Positions 18,862 through 29,245 of a DNA stretch of 64,000 nt are shown here, in pieces. Position 1 is the stretch's first letter. The number at the start of each line of letters is the position of its first letter. Source of the DNA: Agrobacterium tumefaciens. Its GTDB lineage: Bacteria; Pseudomonadota; Alphaproteobacteria; Rhizobiales; Rhizobiaceae. Both the position numbers and the translations under genes were made by a program. The stretch lies in the NCBI RefSeq assembly GCF_013337285.1, contig NZ_SUPW01000004.1, positions 1 to 64,000 of the forward strand, given 5' to 3'. Below the pieces are notes generated by a model. The model made no database searches. It worked only from the letters and a program-made list of their open reading frames with translations, and was not told the DNA's origin.

Positions 18862-19350
18862 AGGCCCTATCCGGTTCGCACGAGGTGTGTGCGTATTTTT
18901 TAAACGGTCTTAAACATTTCTGGCGGCAAGAAAAGCCCAAAGGGAAAATATGCGGTTCTCCCCCCAAGAAGACGAAACACGTCATTTGCCTGTAATGTGG
19001 TTAAGCTATTGCTCCTTTCAGAGCAAAAGGTGTGTGAATGCGTACCGGAATGGAAGACATGATGGTCTTCTGGCTCAACCGTTATCTCCGCCACGGATGT
19101 ACTGGCGGCGTATAACGGACATAAAAGGCGGGGGAAACCCCGCTTTTTCTTTTGGTGTGACACCACGGAATGCGGTTTGCACGCAGCGGCGAGCCCTCTC
19201 GGTGAAGGCACTCAATCGGTCTGTCTCCTGCGTTGCAGGCAATCCGCAATTGGGCGAAAACAAGGAAGTGCCGCGTTTTCGCGATTCCATTTCGGTGGAA
19301 AACGCTCTAAAGCGGGGTATCTCCCGAAAAGCCGCGAAAGCTTTCCCTCC
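18862..19350. other. intergenic region between the divergent kinase and AEC permease genes
   Basis: This 489-base stretch holds the promoter of the minus-strand PfkB gene and the small-RNA candidate described at 19052-19150. The part from 19151 to 19350 shows no recognisable gene. Its plus-strand frame is open into the permease gene, but the peptide is not permease-like and no ribosome site supports it. Confidence 0.4.
19052..19150 (+). ncRNA. small RNA candidate, copy A (shares a 16-nt core with copy B near 47.4 kb)
   Basis: The order is: hairpin GAAGAC-ATGATG-GTCTTC (19053-19070); ACCGTT (about 19078); core CCACGGATGTACTGGC (19091-19106); AACGGA (about 19114); then an intrinsic terminator GCGGGG-GAAA-CCCCGC (19128-19143) flanked by AAAA and TTTTT. 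The same parts recur in order at 47360-47471, 28 kb away. A 21-codon frame (ATG at 19050, ending HGCTGGV) spans the core, but copy B does not keep it, so conservation looks RNA-level. The 5' end is not determined. Confidence 0.5.
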
Positions 19351-20295
19351 ATGTCTGCCGTTGCCGCTAACGTCGCTCCAATTTTCATTCTCATCCTGAT
19401 CGGCTGGCTCACCGTCAAGGCCGGTCTGTTCCGGGCCGATGCCGGTGAGATTCTCAGCGATTTCGTGTTCAAGATCGCCGTGCCGACTTTGATCTTTCGC
19501 ACGCTCGCGGAAGCGAATTTTCACGGTGCATCGCCTTTCCGGCTCTGGATCACCTATTTCGCCGGCGTGGCCGTGACCTGGACAATCGGACATATCGTCA
19601 CCCGTTACGCCTTCAAGCAGGATGTGCGTATCGCTGTGATTGCCGGGATTTCCTCGGCCTTTGCCAACAATATCTTCATCGGTCTGCCGCTCGTCGGTCG
19701 GTCCGTGGGGGATGAGGGGCTGGTGGCTCTCTCCATCCTGCTGGCCATCCACCTGCCGGTCATGATGATCGCCGGCACGATCTTGATGGAGAACGCCACG
19801 CACAAGGCGGTCGGCGGCGAAAAGCGAAGCATGGCTGCGGTCTTCAAACAGGTAGGTCGTAATCTCGTCACCAATCCGCTGGTGATCGGCCTGGCGATCG
19901 GGCTTTCGACCAATGTTTCAGGTGTGACGCTGACGCCCATCCTCAAAACCGTGGTCGATCAGATTGCTTCGATGGCAGGGCCAGCGGCACTCATCTCGCT
20001 TGGCATGGCGCTGACGAAATATACCATTCGCGGCAATTTGGGCATTGCCGTCACCATGACGGTGTTCAAACTGCTGCTTCTGCCCGCCTGCGTGTGGGCC
20101 ATGGGTCATGCTCTCGGCCTCAGCCACGAATGGACGGCGGCACTTGTGCTCACCTCGTCGGTGCCGACGGGGGTGAATGCGTGGTTGATCGCCAACCGCT
20201 TCGGCATCGGCCACAGCGTTGCGGCCTCCACCATCAGCATTTCCACGGCGACCGGCGTTCTTTCCGTGTCGCTGTGGGCATGGCTGCTGAGCTGA
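19351..20295 (+). CDS. AEC-family (auxin efflux carrier-like) permease
   Basis: This is an inner-membrane transporter of the auxin efflux carrier family. Bacterial members often carry malate or other organic acids, but the substrate is unknown here. The chosen ATG gives 314 residues that begin directly with the first membrane segment (VAPIFILILIGWLTVKAG). Some ten hydrophobic helices follow, with the family's central PLVIGLAIGLSTNV and LISLGMALTKYTI and the C-terminal LTSSVPTGVNAWLIANRFGIG. The Shine-Dalgarno is poor (CCTCC only), so the start is chosen on family length. Confidence 0.82.
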   Translation: MSAVAANVAPIFILILIGWLTVKAGLFRADAGEILSDFVFKIAVPTLIFRTLAEANFHGASPFRLWITYFAGVAVTWTIGHIVTRYAFKQDVRIAVIAGISSAFANNIFIGLPLVGRSVGDEGLVALSILLAIHLPVMMIAGTILMENATHKAVGGEKRSMAAVFKQVGRNLVTNPLVIGLAIGLSTNVSGVTLTPILKTVVDQIASMAGPAALISLGMALTKYTIRGNLGIAVTMTVFKLLLLPACVWAMGHALGLSHEWTAALVLTSSVPTGVNAWLIANRFGIGHSVAASTISISTATGVLSVSLWAWLLS

Positions 20296-20312
20296 TGACT
20301 CTGCCGAATTGA

Positions 20313-21329
20313 TTATTTCTGGGCGCTGAGGATCTTGAAGCGGGCGTTACGGCACACCTCGGCGCTGGTGCGGAATTCCGCTGCCAGCACCGGCTCATAG
20401 GGCATGCCGCGATTGGCGACCATCAGCAGCTTTCCGCCACTGCGTAGCGCGCCTGCAGCCGTCTTGATGAAGGCCTGACCGAGTGCAGGCTCCGCCGCCT
20501 GTCCCGCCGCATGGAAAGGCGGATTCATGATGATGAGGTCATATTTTTCCTTCGGCGGCTCGTTTGCCAGATCCTGCCAGAAGAAACGTGCCGTCAGTCG
20601 CGGCGTGTTTTCAAGAAGATTGGTTTTCGCAAATTCCAGCGCGTTCCAGTCGGCTTCGAAAAGGTCGATACGGGCCGTGCGCGGCGATTTTTCCGCCAGC
20701 ATGACCGAGAGATAACCCCAGCCCGCGCCGAAATCGGCAGCATTGCCGTCAAAATCGGTCGGCAGGCGCGATGCCAGAAGCTCCGAACCGTCATCGACGC
20801 GGTCATGTGAGAACATACCGGGCAGGGCGGTGAAACGCCCTTCAACCGTTACGGGCTTTTGGGCAAGTTTGGAGACTGCAAGGGCCACATCGTCGGGGCG
20901 TCGGAACCAGAGTGCAACGCCGTGGTATTTAGGTGTGGAGTCGGCCTCGATGCCAAGCTTCGCAAGCGTCTTGCGCAGCGTCACGATACCGTCTTCCTTC
21001 GATCCCGCTGCGACGATCAGGCCGCCGGCTTTCACGCGCGACAGCGCTTCGGCAACACGGTTTTCGTTCTCGCCACGATGTTTGCCGCACAGCAACAGCG
21101 CCGCATCGTAGTCTTCGCCTGAAATGTCCGGGGTGACCTGCGCGCCTTGCGCCTGCAGAGCCCGGTAAAGCGGCCGAAGGTGTTGGACGGCAATAATCTC
21201 CGCGTCAAAACCATCCAGCTTCGGGCCGGCCTCCGCTCCCAGAAACAGAACGCGTTCGCCCTCTTTCGGCATGTCGAGCATTTCTGCGGCAAAGGGGTGG
21301 AACAGGGTTTTAACAGCGTCGCGGCTCAT
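20313..21329 (-). CDS. RsmC-like rRNA small-subunit methyltransferase
   Basis: This is a class I SAM-dependent methyltransferase of 338 residues with the two-domain layout of RsmC/RlmG guanine-N2 methyltransferases. The SAM loop is DFGAGWGYLSVMLAEKSP (about residue 195) and the catalytic NPPF motif lies in LIIMNPPFHAAGQ (about residue 250). The N-terminal half is a degenerate methyltransferase fold (LFLGAEAGPKLDGF). 16S rRNA m2G1207 is the likely target by family, not proven. It is convergent with the AEC permease gene. Confidence 0.82.
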   Translation of the reverse strand: MSRDAVKTLFHPFAAEMLDMPKEGERVLFLGAEAGPKLDGFDAEIIAVQHLRPLYRALQAQGAQVTPDISGEDYDAALLLCGKHRGENENRVAEALSRVKAGGLIVAAGSKEDGIVTLRKTLAKLGIEADSTPKYHGVALWFRRPDDVALAVSKLAQKPVTVEGRFTALPGMFSHDRVDDGSELLASRLPTDFDGNAADFGAGWGYLSVMLAEKSPRTARIDLFEADWNALEFAKTNLLENTPRLTARFFWQDLANEPPKEKYDLIIMNPPFHAAGQAAEPALGQAFIKTAAGALRSGGKLLMVANRGMPYEPVLAAEFRTSAEVCRNARFKILSAQK

Positions 21330-21352
21330 GGGAGCGTCCTTAAGATGAAATA

Positions 21353-21381
21353 GAAAAAAGGCGCGGGCAAAACCCGCGCCT
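21353..21381 (-). terminator. rho-independent terminator of pnp
   Basis: On the minus strand, AGGCGCGGG-TTTTG-CCCGCGCCT is followed by TTTTTTC (stem 21359-21367 and 21373-21381, T-run 21353-21358). It sits 24 bases after the pnp stop and ends the rimP-to-pnp cluster. Confidence 0.85.
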
Positions 21382-21404
21382 CGATAGGGTCTGGCGACGC
21401 TGCC

Positions 21405-23552
21405 TTATTCGGCAGCGGCTTCGCCATCTTCCTTCTTCTTGTCGGCAGCGACTTCCTGACCGGTTGCCTGATCGACAACCTTCATGGACAGGCGAACCTT
21501 GCCACGCTCGTCGAAGCCCATCAGCTTGACCCAGACCTTGTCGCCTTCCTTGACGACGTCGGAGGTCTTGGCAACGCGATCAGATGCAAGCTGCGAGATG
21601 TGAACGAGGCCGTCACGCGCGCCGAAGAAGTTGACGAATGCGCCGAAGTCGGCGGTCTTGACGACCGTGCCTTCGTAGATTGCGCCGACTTCCGGTTCAG
21701 CAACGATCGAGTGGATCCACTTGCGGGCCGCTTCGATTTCCTTGCCGGAAGCAGAAGCGATCTTGACGGTGCCGTCATCCTCGATGTTGATCTTCGCGCC
21801 GGTCTTTTCGACGATTTCGCGAATGACCTTGCCGCCGGAGCCGATGACTTCACGGATCTTGTCGACCGGAATGTTCATGACTTCGATGCGCGGTGCGAAT
21901 TCGCCGAGCTGACCACGGCTCTCGGTGATGGCGTTGGCCATTTCGCCGAGAATGTGCTTGCGGCCACCCTGTGCCTGCTCCAGAGCGATCTTCATGATCT
22001 CTTCGGTGATACCGGCGATCTTGATGTCCATCTGCAGCGAGGTGATGCCGTCGGCCGTACCCGCAACCTTGAAGTCCATGTCGCCGAGGTGGTCTTCGTC
22101 ACCGAGGATGTCGGAGAGAACCGCAAAGCGCTCGCCTTCGAGGATGAGACCCATGGCGATACCGGCAACCGGCTTAGCCAGCGGAACGCCAGCGTCCATC
22201 AGGGCGAGCGAGGTGCCGCAAACCGTTGCCATCGACGAAGAGCCGTTGGACTCGGTGATTTCGGAAACGACGCGCAGCGTGTAGGGGAACTGTTCCGCCG
22301 TCGGCAGCATCGGGCGAATAGCGCGCCATGCGAGCTTGCCGTGACCGATTTCGCGGCGGCCCGGGGAGCCCATGCGGCCTGTTTCACCGACCGAGTAGGG
22401 CGGGAAGTTGTAATGCAGCAGGAAGCGTTCCTTGTACATGCCGGTCAGGCTGTCGACATACTGTTCGTCTTCGCCGGTGCCGAGGGTGGCAACAACGATC
22501 GCCTGCGTTTCACCGCGAGTGAACAGTGCCGAACCATGCGTGCGCGGCAGAATGCCGACTTCAGAGACGATCGGACGAACGGTCGACAGATCGCGGCCGT
22601 CGATACGGCTCTTGGTGTCGAGAACGTTCCAGCGAACGATCTTGGCCTGGAGGTGCTTGAAGACAGCGCCGATTTCTTCAGGGCTGTACTTGGCTTCGCC
22701 TTCTTCCGGCAGGAAGTGAGCCTTGACCTTTGCCTTCACGGCATCGACGGCGGCGTAACGGGCAGCCTTTTCGGTGATCTTATAGGCAGTGCGCAGTTCG
22801 GTTTCGGCAAGGCCAAGCATTTCGTTTTCGAGCGCGGAGAAATCTTCCGGTTCGAATTCGCGCGGTTCCTTGGCGGCAACTTCGGCGAGCTTGATGATCG
22901 CGTCGATAACCGGCTGGAAGCCGCGATGGCCGAACATGACGGCGCCGAGCATGATGTCTTCGTTGAGTTCCTTGGCTTCCGATTCAACCATCAGGACGGC
23001 GTCCTGCGTGCCGGCGACAACCAGATCCAGAACCGACTCGTCCATCTCATCAAGATGCGGGTTCAGAACGTATTCGCCGTTGATGTAACCAACGCGCGCG
23101 CCGCCGACCGGGCCCATGAAGGGAATGCCGGACAGTGTGAGGGCTGCGGATGCGGCAACCATCGACAGAACGTCCGGGTCATTTTCCAGATCGTGCTGAA
23201 TGACGGTGACGACAACCTGTGTGTCGTTCTTGTAGCCTTCAGGAAACAGCGGGCGGATCGGACGGTCGATCAGGCGGGAAACCAGTGTTTCCTTTTCGGA
23301 AGGACGACCTTCGCGCTTGAAATAACCGCCGGGGATCTTGCCGGCTGCGTAGGTCTTTTCCTGATAGTTGACCGTCAGCGGAAAGAAGTCCTGTCCCGGC
23401 TTCGGAGACTTTGCGGAAACCACGGTCGCGAGAACCATCGTCTCGCCGTAGGTTGCGATGACGGCGCCGTCAGCCTGACGGGCAACCTTGCCGGTCTCGA
23501 GCTTCAGCGGGCGGCCTGCCCATTCGATTTCCACGGAGTGTTTATTGAACAT
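21405..23552 (-). CDS. pnp: polyribonucleotide nucleotidyltransferase (PNPase)
   Basis: PNPase is a phosphorolytic 3'-5' exoribonuclease and component of the RNA degradosome. The ATG at 23552 ([16 protein letters not shown]) gives 715 residues, and the frame stays open 46 codons upstream without a credible start. Two RNase PH domains are seen (first [24 protein letters not shown]; second [21 protein letters not shown]). The KH domain is [20 protein letters not shown] and the S1 domain [26 protein letters not shown]. The tail is acidic and lysine-rich. The leader between rpsO and pnp is about 220 bases, a usual place for PNPase autoregulation. Confidence 0.97.
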   Translation of the reverse strand: MFNKHSVEIEWAGRPLKLETGKVARQADGAVIATYGETMVLATVVSAKSPKPGQDFFPLTVNYQEKTYAAGKIPGGYFKREGRPSEKETLVSRLIDRPIRPLFPEGYKNDTQVVVTVIQHDLENDPDVLSMVAASAALTLSGIPFMGPVGGARVGYINGEYVLNPHLDEMDESVLDLVVAGTQDAVLMVESEAKELNEDIMLGAVMFGHRGFQPVIDAIIKLAEVAAKEPREFEPEDFSALENEMLGLAETELRTAYKITEKAARYAAVDAVKAKVKAHFLPEEGEAKYSPEEIGAVFKHLQAKIVRWNVLDTKSRIDGRDLSTVRPIVSEVGILPRTHGSALFTRGETQAIVVATLGTGEDEQYVDSLTGMYKERFLLHYNFPPYSVGETGRMGSPGRREIGHGKLAWRAIRPMLPTAEQFPYTLRVVSEITESNGSSSMATVCGTSLALMDAGVPLAKPVAGIAMGLILEGERFAVLSDILGDEDHLGDMDFKVAGTADGITSLQMDIKIAGITEEIMKIALEQAQGGRKHILGEMANAITESRGQLGEFAPRIEVMNIPVDKIREVIGSGGKVIREIVEKTGAKINIEDDGTVKIASASGKEIEAARKWIHSIVAEPEVGAIYEGTVVKTADFGAFVNFFGARDGLVHISQLASDRVAKTSDVVKEGDKVWVKLMGFDERGKVRLSMKVVDQATGQEVAADKKKEDGEAAAE

Positions 23553-23775
23553 ATCTTGTCCTTGTTTGTACTTGCCCGCCTTATGGGGGCAAAGAACGAC
23601 GCGATCACGGGCAAGACAGCGGGAGGCTTTCGAGGTGCAAGCATCCGGCAATCCTGCCCCATGACAGGTCTGCGGTTGAAAAGGCGACACCGGCCCATCC
23701 GGTTCTACCTTATCGCCCGGTGGGCCGCATTTGCAGCAACCGCCCGGAAATTCGTGGGCTTCATAAGGCCCGATA

Positions 23776-23810
23776 TAAAAACCGGCGGGTATCGTTGTGA
23801 AACCCGCCGG
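23776..23810 (-). terminator. terminator hairpin after rpsO
   Basis: On the minus strand, CCGGCGGGT (23802-23810) and ACCCGCCGG (23782-23790) pair around an 11-base loop, followed by TTTTTAT. It lies directly behind the rpsO stop, so rpsO and pnp are at least partly uncoupled, and pnp may also have its own promoter in the leader. Confidence 0.8.
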
Positions 23811-23818
23811 ATAAAATT

Positions 23819-24088
23819 TTAGCGGCGGATGCCGAGAGCACCGATCAGCTTGGTATAACGGCCTTCGTCCTTCTTCTTCAGATAGTCGAGAAGCGAACGG
23901 CGGGTCGAAACCAGCGTCAGAAGACCACGACGGGAGTGGTTGTCCTTCTTGTGGTCCTTGAAGTGACCGGTCAGGTTGTTGATCCGCTCGGTCAGGATTG
24001 CGACCTGAACTTCCGGAGAACCAGTGTCACCTTCCTTGGTGGCATATTCCGTGATGAGGGCGGCTTTGCGCTCTACAGTAATCGACAT
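23819..24088 (-). CDS. rpsO: 30S ribosomal protein S15
   Basis: S15 is a primary 16S rRNA-binding protein of the small-subunit platform. The 89-residue sequence is of normal length, with [37 protein letters not shown] and the C-terminal [16 protein letters not shown] signature. It is followed by a strong hairpin and then pnp, the classic rpsO-pnp pair. A gap of about 150 bases separates it from truB and may hold an extra promoter. Confidence 0.97.
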   Translation of the reverse strand: MSITVERKAALITEYATKEGDTGSPEVQVAILTERINNLTGHFKDHKKDNHSRRGLLTLVSTRRSLLDYLKKKDEGRYTKLIGALGIRR

Positions 24089-24242
24089 CGTGCGATCCTT
24101 TCTTGTTTTAAGGAAAAACGGGGACGCCTAGAGCCGGGATGTCGTCCAGCTCTGGCCATTCAGTAGCATAGGCAAAGCCCAAGCTGGCGCTGCCTATAAA
24201 CTATTCCGGGTACAATTGAAAGAGGCGATTGACTGCGCCGTT

Positions 24243-25190
24243 TCAGCCAAAAACCCGCTTCGGCCGAAACTCTCCTTCGCCGATCTCGCCAATGGCGACG
24301 AGCTTGCCCTGCACGGTGGCATAGGCTTCCGGATGATTGGCTGGCGCATCGCGCCCGCGCAGCAGGATCGGATTGCCCATCTTCAGCCGATGTGCCTGAT
24401 CGTCGTTGATGATCAAATGAGGAAGTGACGAAAGCGCCTCCGCCGTGTCGATCAGATAGACATCCAGCGCCTCGAGCCGCTCGTCGCGGTCTTCGATGGC
24501 CTCTAGCGCCGTCAACGTCTCAAGCGGCACCATCATGTCTTCGCCGAAGGGGGCGACCATGGTGCGGCGCAACTGCGAAATATGGCCGAAACAGCCCAGG
24601 TCTTGACCCATGTCGCGCGCCAGTGCCCGCACATAGGTTCCCTTGCCGCATTCCACTTCGAAATGCGCGGTATCGGCGTCGGGGCAAGCGAGCAGCGTCA
24701 GGCGATGAATCTCCACCTCGCGTGCCGGGATTTCCACCGTCTCGCCTTCGCGCGCCAGATCATAGGCGCGCTCGCCGGCGATCTTGATGGCTGAAAATTG
24801 CGGCGGTATCTGCTCGATTACACCGGTGTAGTTGGGCAGAATATCGCGGATTGCCTGTTCATCCGGACGCTGGTCGGAGGAGTTGATCACCTCGCCTTCC
24901 AGATCGTCGGTCGCGCGTTGTTCGCCCCAGGTCACGGTAAATTCGTAGATTTTTCGGCCGTCCATGACGTAAGGCACGGTCTTGGTGGCGTCACCGAGCG
25001 CAATCGGCAGCATGCCGGAAGCCAGCGGATCGAGCGTGCCGGCGTGGCCCGCCTTCTGGGCATTGAACAGCCACTTGATCTTGGAAACGGCTTCGGTGGA
25101 ACCGAAATCGAGCGGCTTGTCGAGAATGAGCCAGCCCGAGATCGGGCGGCCCTTGGGTTTGCGGTGCTGCTGTTTGCGTGGTTTGGACAT
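24243..25190 (-). CDS. truB: tRNA pseudouridine-55 synthase TruB
   Basis: TruB makes pseudouridine 55 in the T loop of tRNAs. It has 315 residues. The catalytic aspartate lies in [21 protein letters not shown] and the family motifs [22 protein letters not shown] and [19 protein letters not shown] follow. The basic N-terminus ([14 protein letters not shown]) probably contacts RNA. Three bases separate it from rbfA upstream in the same operon. Confidence 0.95.
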   Translation of the reverse strand: MSKPRKQQHRKPKGRPISGWLILDKPLDFGSTEAVSKIKWLFNAQKAGHAGTLDPLASGMLPIALGDATKTVPYVMDGRKIYEFTVTWGEQRATDDLEGEVINSSDQRPDEQAIRDILPNYTGVIEQIPPQFSAIKIAGERAYDLAREGETVEIPAREVEIHRLTLLACPDADTAHFEVECGKGTYVRALARDMGQDLGCFGHISQLRRTMVAPFGEDMMVPLETLTALEAIEDRDERLEALDVYLIDTAEALSSLPHLIINDDQAHRLKMGNPILLRGRDAPANHPEAYATVQGKLVAIGEIGEGEFRPKRVFG

Positions 25191-25193
25191 GCT

Positions 25194-25610
25194 TCAGTTC
25201 TGTTCGTCGTCTTTTTCGTTTGAAGGTCCAAGATCGCGCTGCACCTCCGGTGACCGCAGGAGTGCGTCGATCTTCTGGTAGTTGTCGAAACTGGTATCGT
25301 CGCGAAAGCGCAGTTCCGGCATGTATTTCATTTGCCGCAGTTGCGGGCCGAGGCGGCCCCGCATGAATTTCGCGTGGCGGTTCAGCGCGCTGATGATGTC
25401 GGTGTGATCGGCAACGCCAAGCGGCGTCACATAGGCAGTCGCGATCTTGAGATCGGGCGACATGCGCACTTCCGAGATGGAAATAACGGCGCTTTCGATC
25501 AGATCGTCGCGGACTTCGCCGCGCTGGAGAATTTGCGTCAGTGCGGCGCGCACCTGTTCGCCAACGCGCAGCATGCGTTGCGAAGGGGCCGATGATGTTG
25601 CTTTTGCCAT
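25194..25610 (-). CDS. rbfA: ribosome-binding factor A
   Basis: RbfA helps late maturation of the 30S subunit and 16S 5'-end processing. The start at 25610 ([20 protein letters not shown]) has a GAGG Shine-Dalgarno and gives 138 residues; an ATG six codons upstream is less likely. The KH-like fold is seen in [27 protein letters not shown] and [21 protein letters not shown]. It lies between infB and truB, the usual place. Confidence 0.94.
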   Translation of the reverse strand: MAKATSSAPSQRMLRVGEQVRAALTQILQRGEVRDDLIESAVISISEVRMSPDLKIATAYVTPLGVADHTDIISALNRHAKFMRGRLGPQLRQMKYMPELRFRDDTSFDNYQKIDALLRSPEVQRDLGPSNEKDDEQN

Positions 25611-25685
25611 GGGTAATGCCTCAAACAAAGCGAGCGCCGGTTAAGCCGGCGCCCGACAGTAAAGTCCTGTTTTGCGACGAGACGC

Positions 25686-28442
25686 TTAGAGCGTTCTCGT
25701 GATGTGCTCGACGCGGAAGCACTCGATGGTGTCGCCGGCGCGGATGTCTTCGTAGTTTTCGAATGCCATACCGCACTCCTGACCAACAGGCACTTCGTTG
25801 ACTTCGTCCTTGAAGCGCTTGAGGGTCTTGAGCTTGCCTTCGTGGATGACGACGTTGTCGCGTACCAGACGCACACCCGCACCACGTTCCACCTTGCCTT
25901 CGACGACGCGGCAACCCGCGACCTTGCCGACCTTGGTGATGTTGAACACCTCGAGGATTTCGGCATTGCCGAGGAAGGTCTCGCGACGTTCCGGCGAAAG
26001 AAGACCCGACATGGCCGCCTTAACGTCATCCACCAGATCGTAGATGATGTTGTAGTAGCGGATTTCGATACCGGCGCGCTCAGCCGCCTGACGGGCCTGC
26101 ACATTGGCACGCACGTTGAAGCCGATGATCGCGGCGTTGGATGCTTCGGCAAGCGAAATATCCGATTCCGTGATACCGCCGGCGCCCGAATGGACGATGC
26201 GGGCACGAACTTCGTCGGTGCCGAGCTTGTCGAGTGCGCCGGCAATGGCTTCGATCGAGCCCTGCACGTCGCCCTTGATCAGCAGCGGGAATTCCTTCAT
26301 CCCCGAAGACTGTAGCTGGCTCATCATCTGTTCCAGCGAACCGCGCTGGCCCGTCTGGCGGGCGACAGCCTTGTCGCGTGTCAGACGCTGGCGATACTCG
26401 GAAATCTCGCGGGCGCGGCTTTCGTTTTCGACGACCGCAAAACGGTCACCGGCCGAAGGCGTGCCGGAAAGGCCGAGGACCTCGACCGGCATGGCCGGAC
26501 CGGCTTCCTTGACGTGTTCGCCCTTGTCGTTGACGAGCGCGCGCACGCGGCCCCACTGATCACCGGCAACGATGATCTGACCGGGCTTCAGCGTACCCTT
26601 CTGAACCAGAACGGTGGCAACCGAGCCACGGCCACGGTCGAGTTCGGCTTCGATGACCGTGCCTTCTGCGGTACGGCTCGGATCCGCCTTCAGATCGAGG
26701 ATTTCGGCCTGGAGCAGGATCGCTTCGAGCAGCTTGTCGAGGTTGAGCTTGTTCTTGGCCGAAACCTCGACATCAAGAACTTCACCCCCCATCGATTCCA
26801 CGAAAACTTCGTGCTGCAGCAGCTGCTGGCGAACCTTTTCAGGGTTTGCCTCGTGCTTGTCGATCTTGTTGATTGCAACGACGATCGGAACACCGGCCGC
26901 CTTGGCGTGATTGATGGACTCGATCGTCTGCGGCATCACGCTATCGTCTGCGGCAACAACCAGCACGGCAATATCGGTCGCCTGTGCGCCACGGGCACGC
27001 ATGGCCGTAAAGGCGGCGTGGCCGGGGGTGTCGATGAAGGTGATCTTGTGACCGTTCTTCTCGACCTGATAGGCGCCGATATGCTGGGTGATGCCACCGG
27101 CTTCACCGGAAACGACATTCGCCTGACGGATGGCGTCGAGCAGCGAGGTCTTGCCGTGGTCGACGTGACCCATGATCGTGACGACCGGCGGACGGGAAAC
27201 CATTTCGCCTGCGTCATCCGCCTGGTTGAAGATGCCTTCTTCCACATCGGATTCGGAAACGCGCTTGACGGTGTGGCCGAATTCGACGGCGATCAGTTCC
27301 GCCAGATCGGCGTCGATCACGTCGCCCGGCTTCATCATCTGGCCTTCCTTCATCAGGAACTTGATGACGTCGACGGCGCGTTCGGACATGCGCTGCGACA
27401 GTTCCTGAATGGTGATGGTTTCCGGCAGGATGACTTCGCGCATAACCTTTTCGCGGGTTTCCTGCATCTGGCTGCGACGGAACTTCTCCTGGCGGCGGCG
27501 CATGGATGCCATGGAGCGGCCGCGCTGGGTGCCGTCTTCTTCCAGATTGGATGTGACGGTGAGCTTGCCGCGACGACGCTCTTCTTCTGTCTTGAGGCGG
27601 GCAGCGGGCTTGGCCGGAACCGGAGCCGTGACCTTGCCGCGAGCCGGAAGGCTGCTACTGCGACGCACGGCACCACGATCTTCCTCTTCGTCACCACCGG
27701 TACGACGTCCGCGCGGAGCAGCGGCGTCAGGCGTGGCGGGAGCGGAACGGGGAGCAGCCGTGGCAGACTGAGGACGGGCGTCGGTGCGTGGCGCCGGCGT
27801 AAAGGCCGCAGCCGGCCTTTCGCCGGTCGGTTCGGATTTCGCCGCAACAGCAGGCTGGCTTGCCGCTACCTTGGCAGCCGCAGCCTCTTCGGCAGCGCGG
27901 TTTGCGGCCTCGACCTTTTCGGCCGCGATGCGCTGTTCTTCCTCGACCTTGCGGCGGGCTTCGTCTTCGGCGCGCTGCTTGGCTTCCACCACGTCACGAG
28001 CCTGCGCTTCCATCAGCGCACGGCGACGGGCTTCCATCTCACCTGCGGAAAGATCGTGCAGAACGTTGCCGCGCGGACGGTCAGGCTGGCGCTGCTGGGG
28101 TGCGGACGAGCCGGGACGCTGCTGCGACTGGGAAGAACCCGGACGCTGCTGCTGGCCGCCTGGCTGATGAATGCGCGGCTGGGGAGCCTGCGGACGCGCT
28201 GCCACGGGGGCAGGGGCAGGTGCCGCGGGCTTCGGCGCTGGTGCTGCTGCCACGACGGGCTGAACCGGCTTCTCGTCTTCGGGACGTAGGGGGCGGCGCT
28301 TGCGTGTTTCCACGACAACCGCATTTGTGCGACCTCGACCCATATCCTGCCGCACGGTACCCTGATTCATCCCGCCCGGCTTGAGGGTGAGAGTCTTCTT
28401 GGCCGGCGCGTTAAGTGTCTTGTCGTCGTTGTTGTCGGTCAT
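25686..28442 (-). CDS. infB: translation initiation factor IF-2
   Basis: IF-2 is the GTPase that brings fMet-tRNA to the 30S subunit. It has 918 residues. A long Ala/Pro/Arg/Gln-rich and coiled N-terminal extension (about residues 1-330) is followed by the IF2_N module ([21 protein letters not shown]). The G domain follows: G1 [15 protein letters not shown] about residue 423, G3 DTPGHAAF, G4 NKIDKHE. Domains II-IV then run to the C-terminus. The low-complexity N-terminus also creates long empty frames on the opposite strand. Confidence 0.97.
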   Translation of the reverse strand: MTDNNDDKTLNAPAKKTLTLKPGGMNQGTVRQDMGRGRTNAVVVETRKRRPLRPEDEKPVQPVVAAAPAPKPAAPAPAPVAARPQAPQPRIHQPGGQQQRPGSSQSQQRPGSSAPQQRQPDRPRGNVLHDLSAGEMEARRRALMEAQARDVVEAKQRAEDEARRKVEEEQRIAAEKVEAANRAAEEAAAAKVAASQPAVAAKSEPTGERPAAAFTPAPRTDARPQSATAAPRSAPATPDAAAPRGRRTGGDEEEDRGAVRRSSSLPARGKVTAPVPAKPAARLKTEEERRRGKLTVTSNLEEDGTQRGRSMASMRRRQEKFRRSQMQETREKVMREVILPETITIQELSQRMSERAVDVIKFLMKEGQMMKPGDVIDADLAELIAVEFGHTVKRVSESDVEEGIFNQADDAGEMVSRPPVVTIMGHVDHGKTSLLDAIRQANVVSGEAGGITQHIGAYQVEKNGHKITFIDTPGHAAFTAMRARGAQATDIAVLVVAADDSVMPQTIESINHAKAAGVPIVVAINKIDKHEANPEKVRQQLLQHEVFVESMGGEVLDVEVSAKNKLNLDKLLEAILLQAEILDLKADPSRTAEGTVIEAELDRGRGSVATVLVQKGTLKPGQIIVAGDQWGRVRALVNDKGEHVKEAGPAMPVEVLGLSGTPSAGDRFAVVENESRAREISEYRQRLTRDKAVARQTGQRGSLEQMMSQLQSSGMKEFPLLIKGDVQGSIEAIAGALDKLGTDEVRARIVHSGAGGITESDISLAEASNAAIIGFNVRANVQARQAAERAGIEIRYYNIIYDLVDDVKAAMSGLLSPERRETFLGNAEILEVFNITKVGKVAGCRVVEGKVERGAGVRLVRDNVVIHEGKLKTLKRFKDEVNEVPVGQECGMAFENYEDIRAGDTIECFRVEHITRTL

Positions 28443-28543
28443 TCGTTCCCGTTCCTTCGGACGAGAACCGGATGACGTCCATCAGGTCTCGTCGTTCAAT
28501 TGCTGCATCGGAACGCGGCGACCGTTCATGTCGGTTAACCGCG

Positions 28544-29245
28544 TCATTGTTCTGTCCGGGCAGCGTCGCGTTCCGCCTGAGATCGACCGCCAAGGCGGTA
28601 CTGCTCAAGCATCGTTGCGCGCTTCACTACACCCTCACCCGCCTGCCCCGCAAGCGCGCAAGCATGGATAAAAGCATTCTGGCCCATCAACTCGTCCATT
28701 TCGGCGCTACTGAAGAGCCGGAAGGACGGAATTTCATTGCCGGCATCGCTGCCGAACGCCCAGGCCCTGCGGGCCTGGTCCAGTTTTCGAACGCCGTCTG
28801 CCGCGGCATCGGTTGCGTGGAACACGGCAATCGCGTTCCCGGACCGGACGGCGGCATCGACCTTCGTTGCGCCGCTGATGAACTGGCCCGCCTTGCGCGC
28901 CATGTTCATCATTCCGGCAAGCTGCTGCGCCATCAGCCGGTCGAGCAAAGCAAGAAGCTCCGGTCCGGCCTTGACGTCGCGTTTGAGTGCCCGTGCGAAG
29001 ATCTTCTTCGCAATGGCTTTCTCGATCAGGGCGCGCTCGGGTGTTACCCAGCAGCCGCGCCCCGGCAATTGGCGTTTCAGATCCGGAACGACGCTGCCGT
29101 CCGGGCCTGCGACGAAGCGGATCAGCTCATCCGGCGATCCGCTTTGCCGTGTCACAATGCACATACGTCCATTGACGTTGCCTTCCAGCCGCCCGTCCTC
29201 ATCGGTTTCGGGCAACTCGTCCGGCTCATGCGCCTGCGATGTCAT
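28544..29245 (-). CDS. YlxR (DUF448) and L7Ae-like RNA-binding fusion protein
   Basis: This is a two-domain predicted RNA-binding protein of 233 residues. The N-terminal half is YlxR/DUF448 (GRMCIVTRQSGSPDELIRFVAGPDGSVVPDLK, then LPGRGCWVTPERALIEKAI). The C-terminal half looks like the L7Ae/L30e fold of YlxQ (LAGMMNMARKAGQFISGATKVDAAVRSGNAIAVFHATDAA). In Bacillus these are separate neighbouring genes, ylxR and ylxQ; here they are one polypeptide. The start overlaps the nusA stop by ATGA. It sits in the nusA-infB operon, which argues for a role in transcription, translation or RNase P. Confidence 0.85.
   Translation of the reverse strand: MTSQAHEPDELPETDEDGRLEGNVNGRMCIVTRQSGSPDELIRFVAGPDGSVVPDLKRQLPGRGCWVTPERALIEKAIAKKIFARALKRDVKAGPELLALLDRLMAQQLAGMMNMARKAGQFISGATKVDAAVRSGNAIAVFHATDAAADGVRKLDQARRAWAFGSDAGNEIPSFRLFSSAEMDELMGQNAFIHACALAGQAGEGVVKRATMLEQYRLGGRSQAERDAARTEQ

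Noticed and set aside
21600..23822. 740-codon open frame on the plus strand opposite pnp
   Set aside because: It is the mirror of the pnp coding frame in GC-rich DNA; the peptide matches no family and pnp is unmistakable.
26514..28289. 591-codon open frame opposite infB
   Set aside because: It mirrors the IF-2 gene, whose low-complexity N-terminus avoids stops on the other strand; no ribosome site or recognisable domain.
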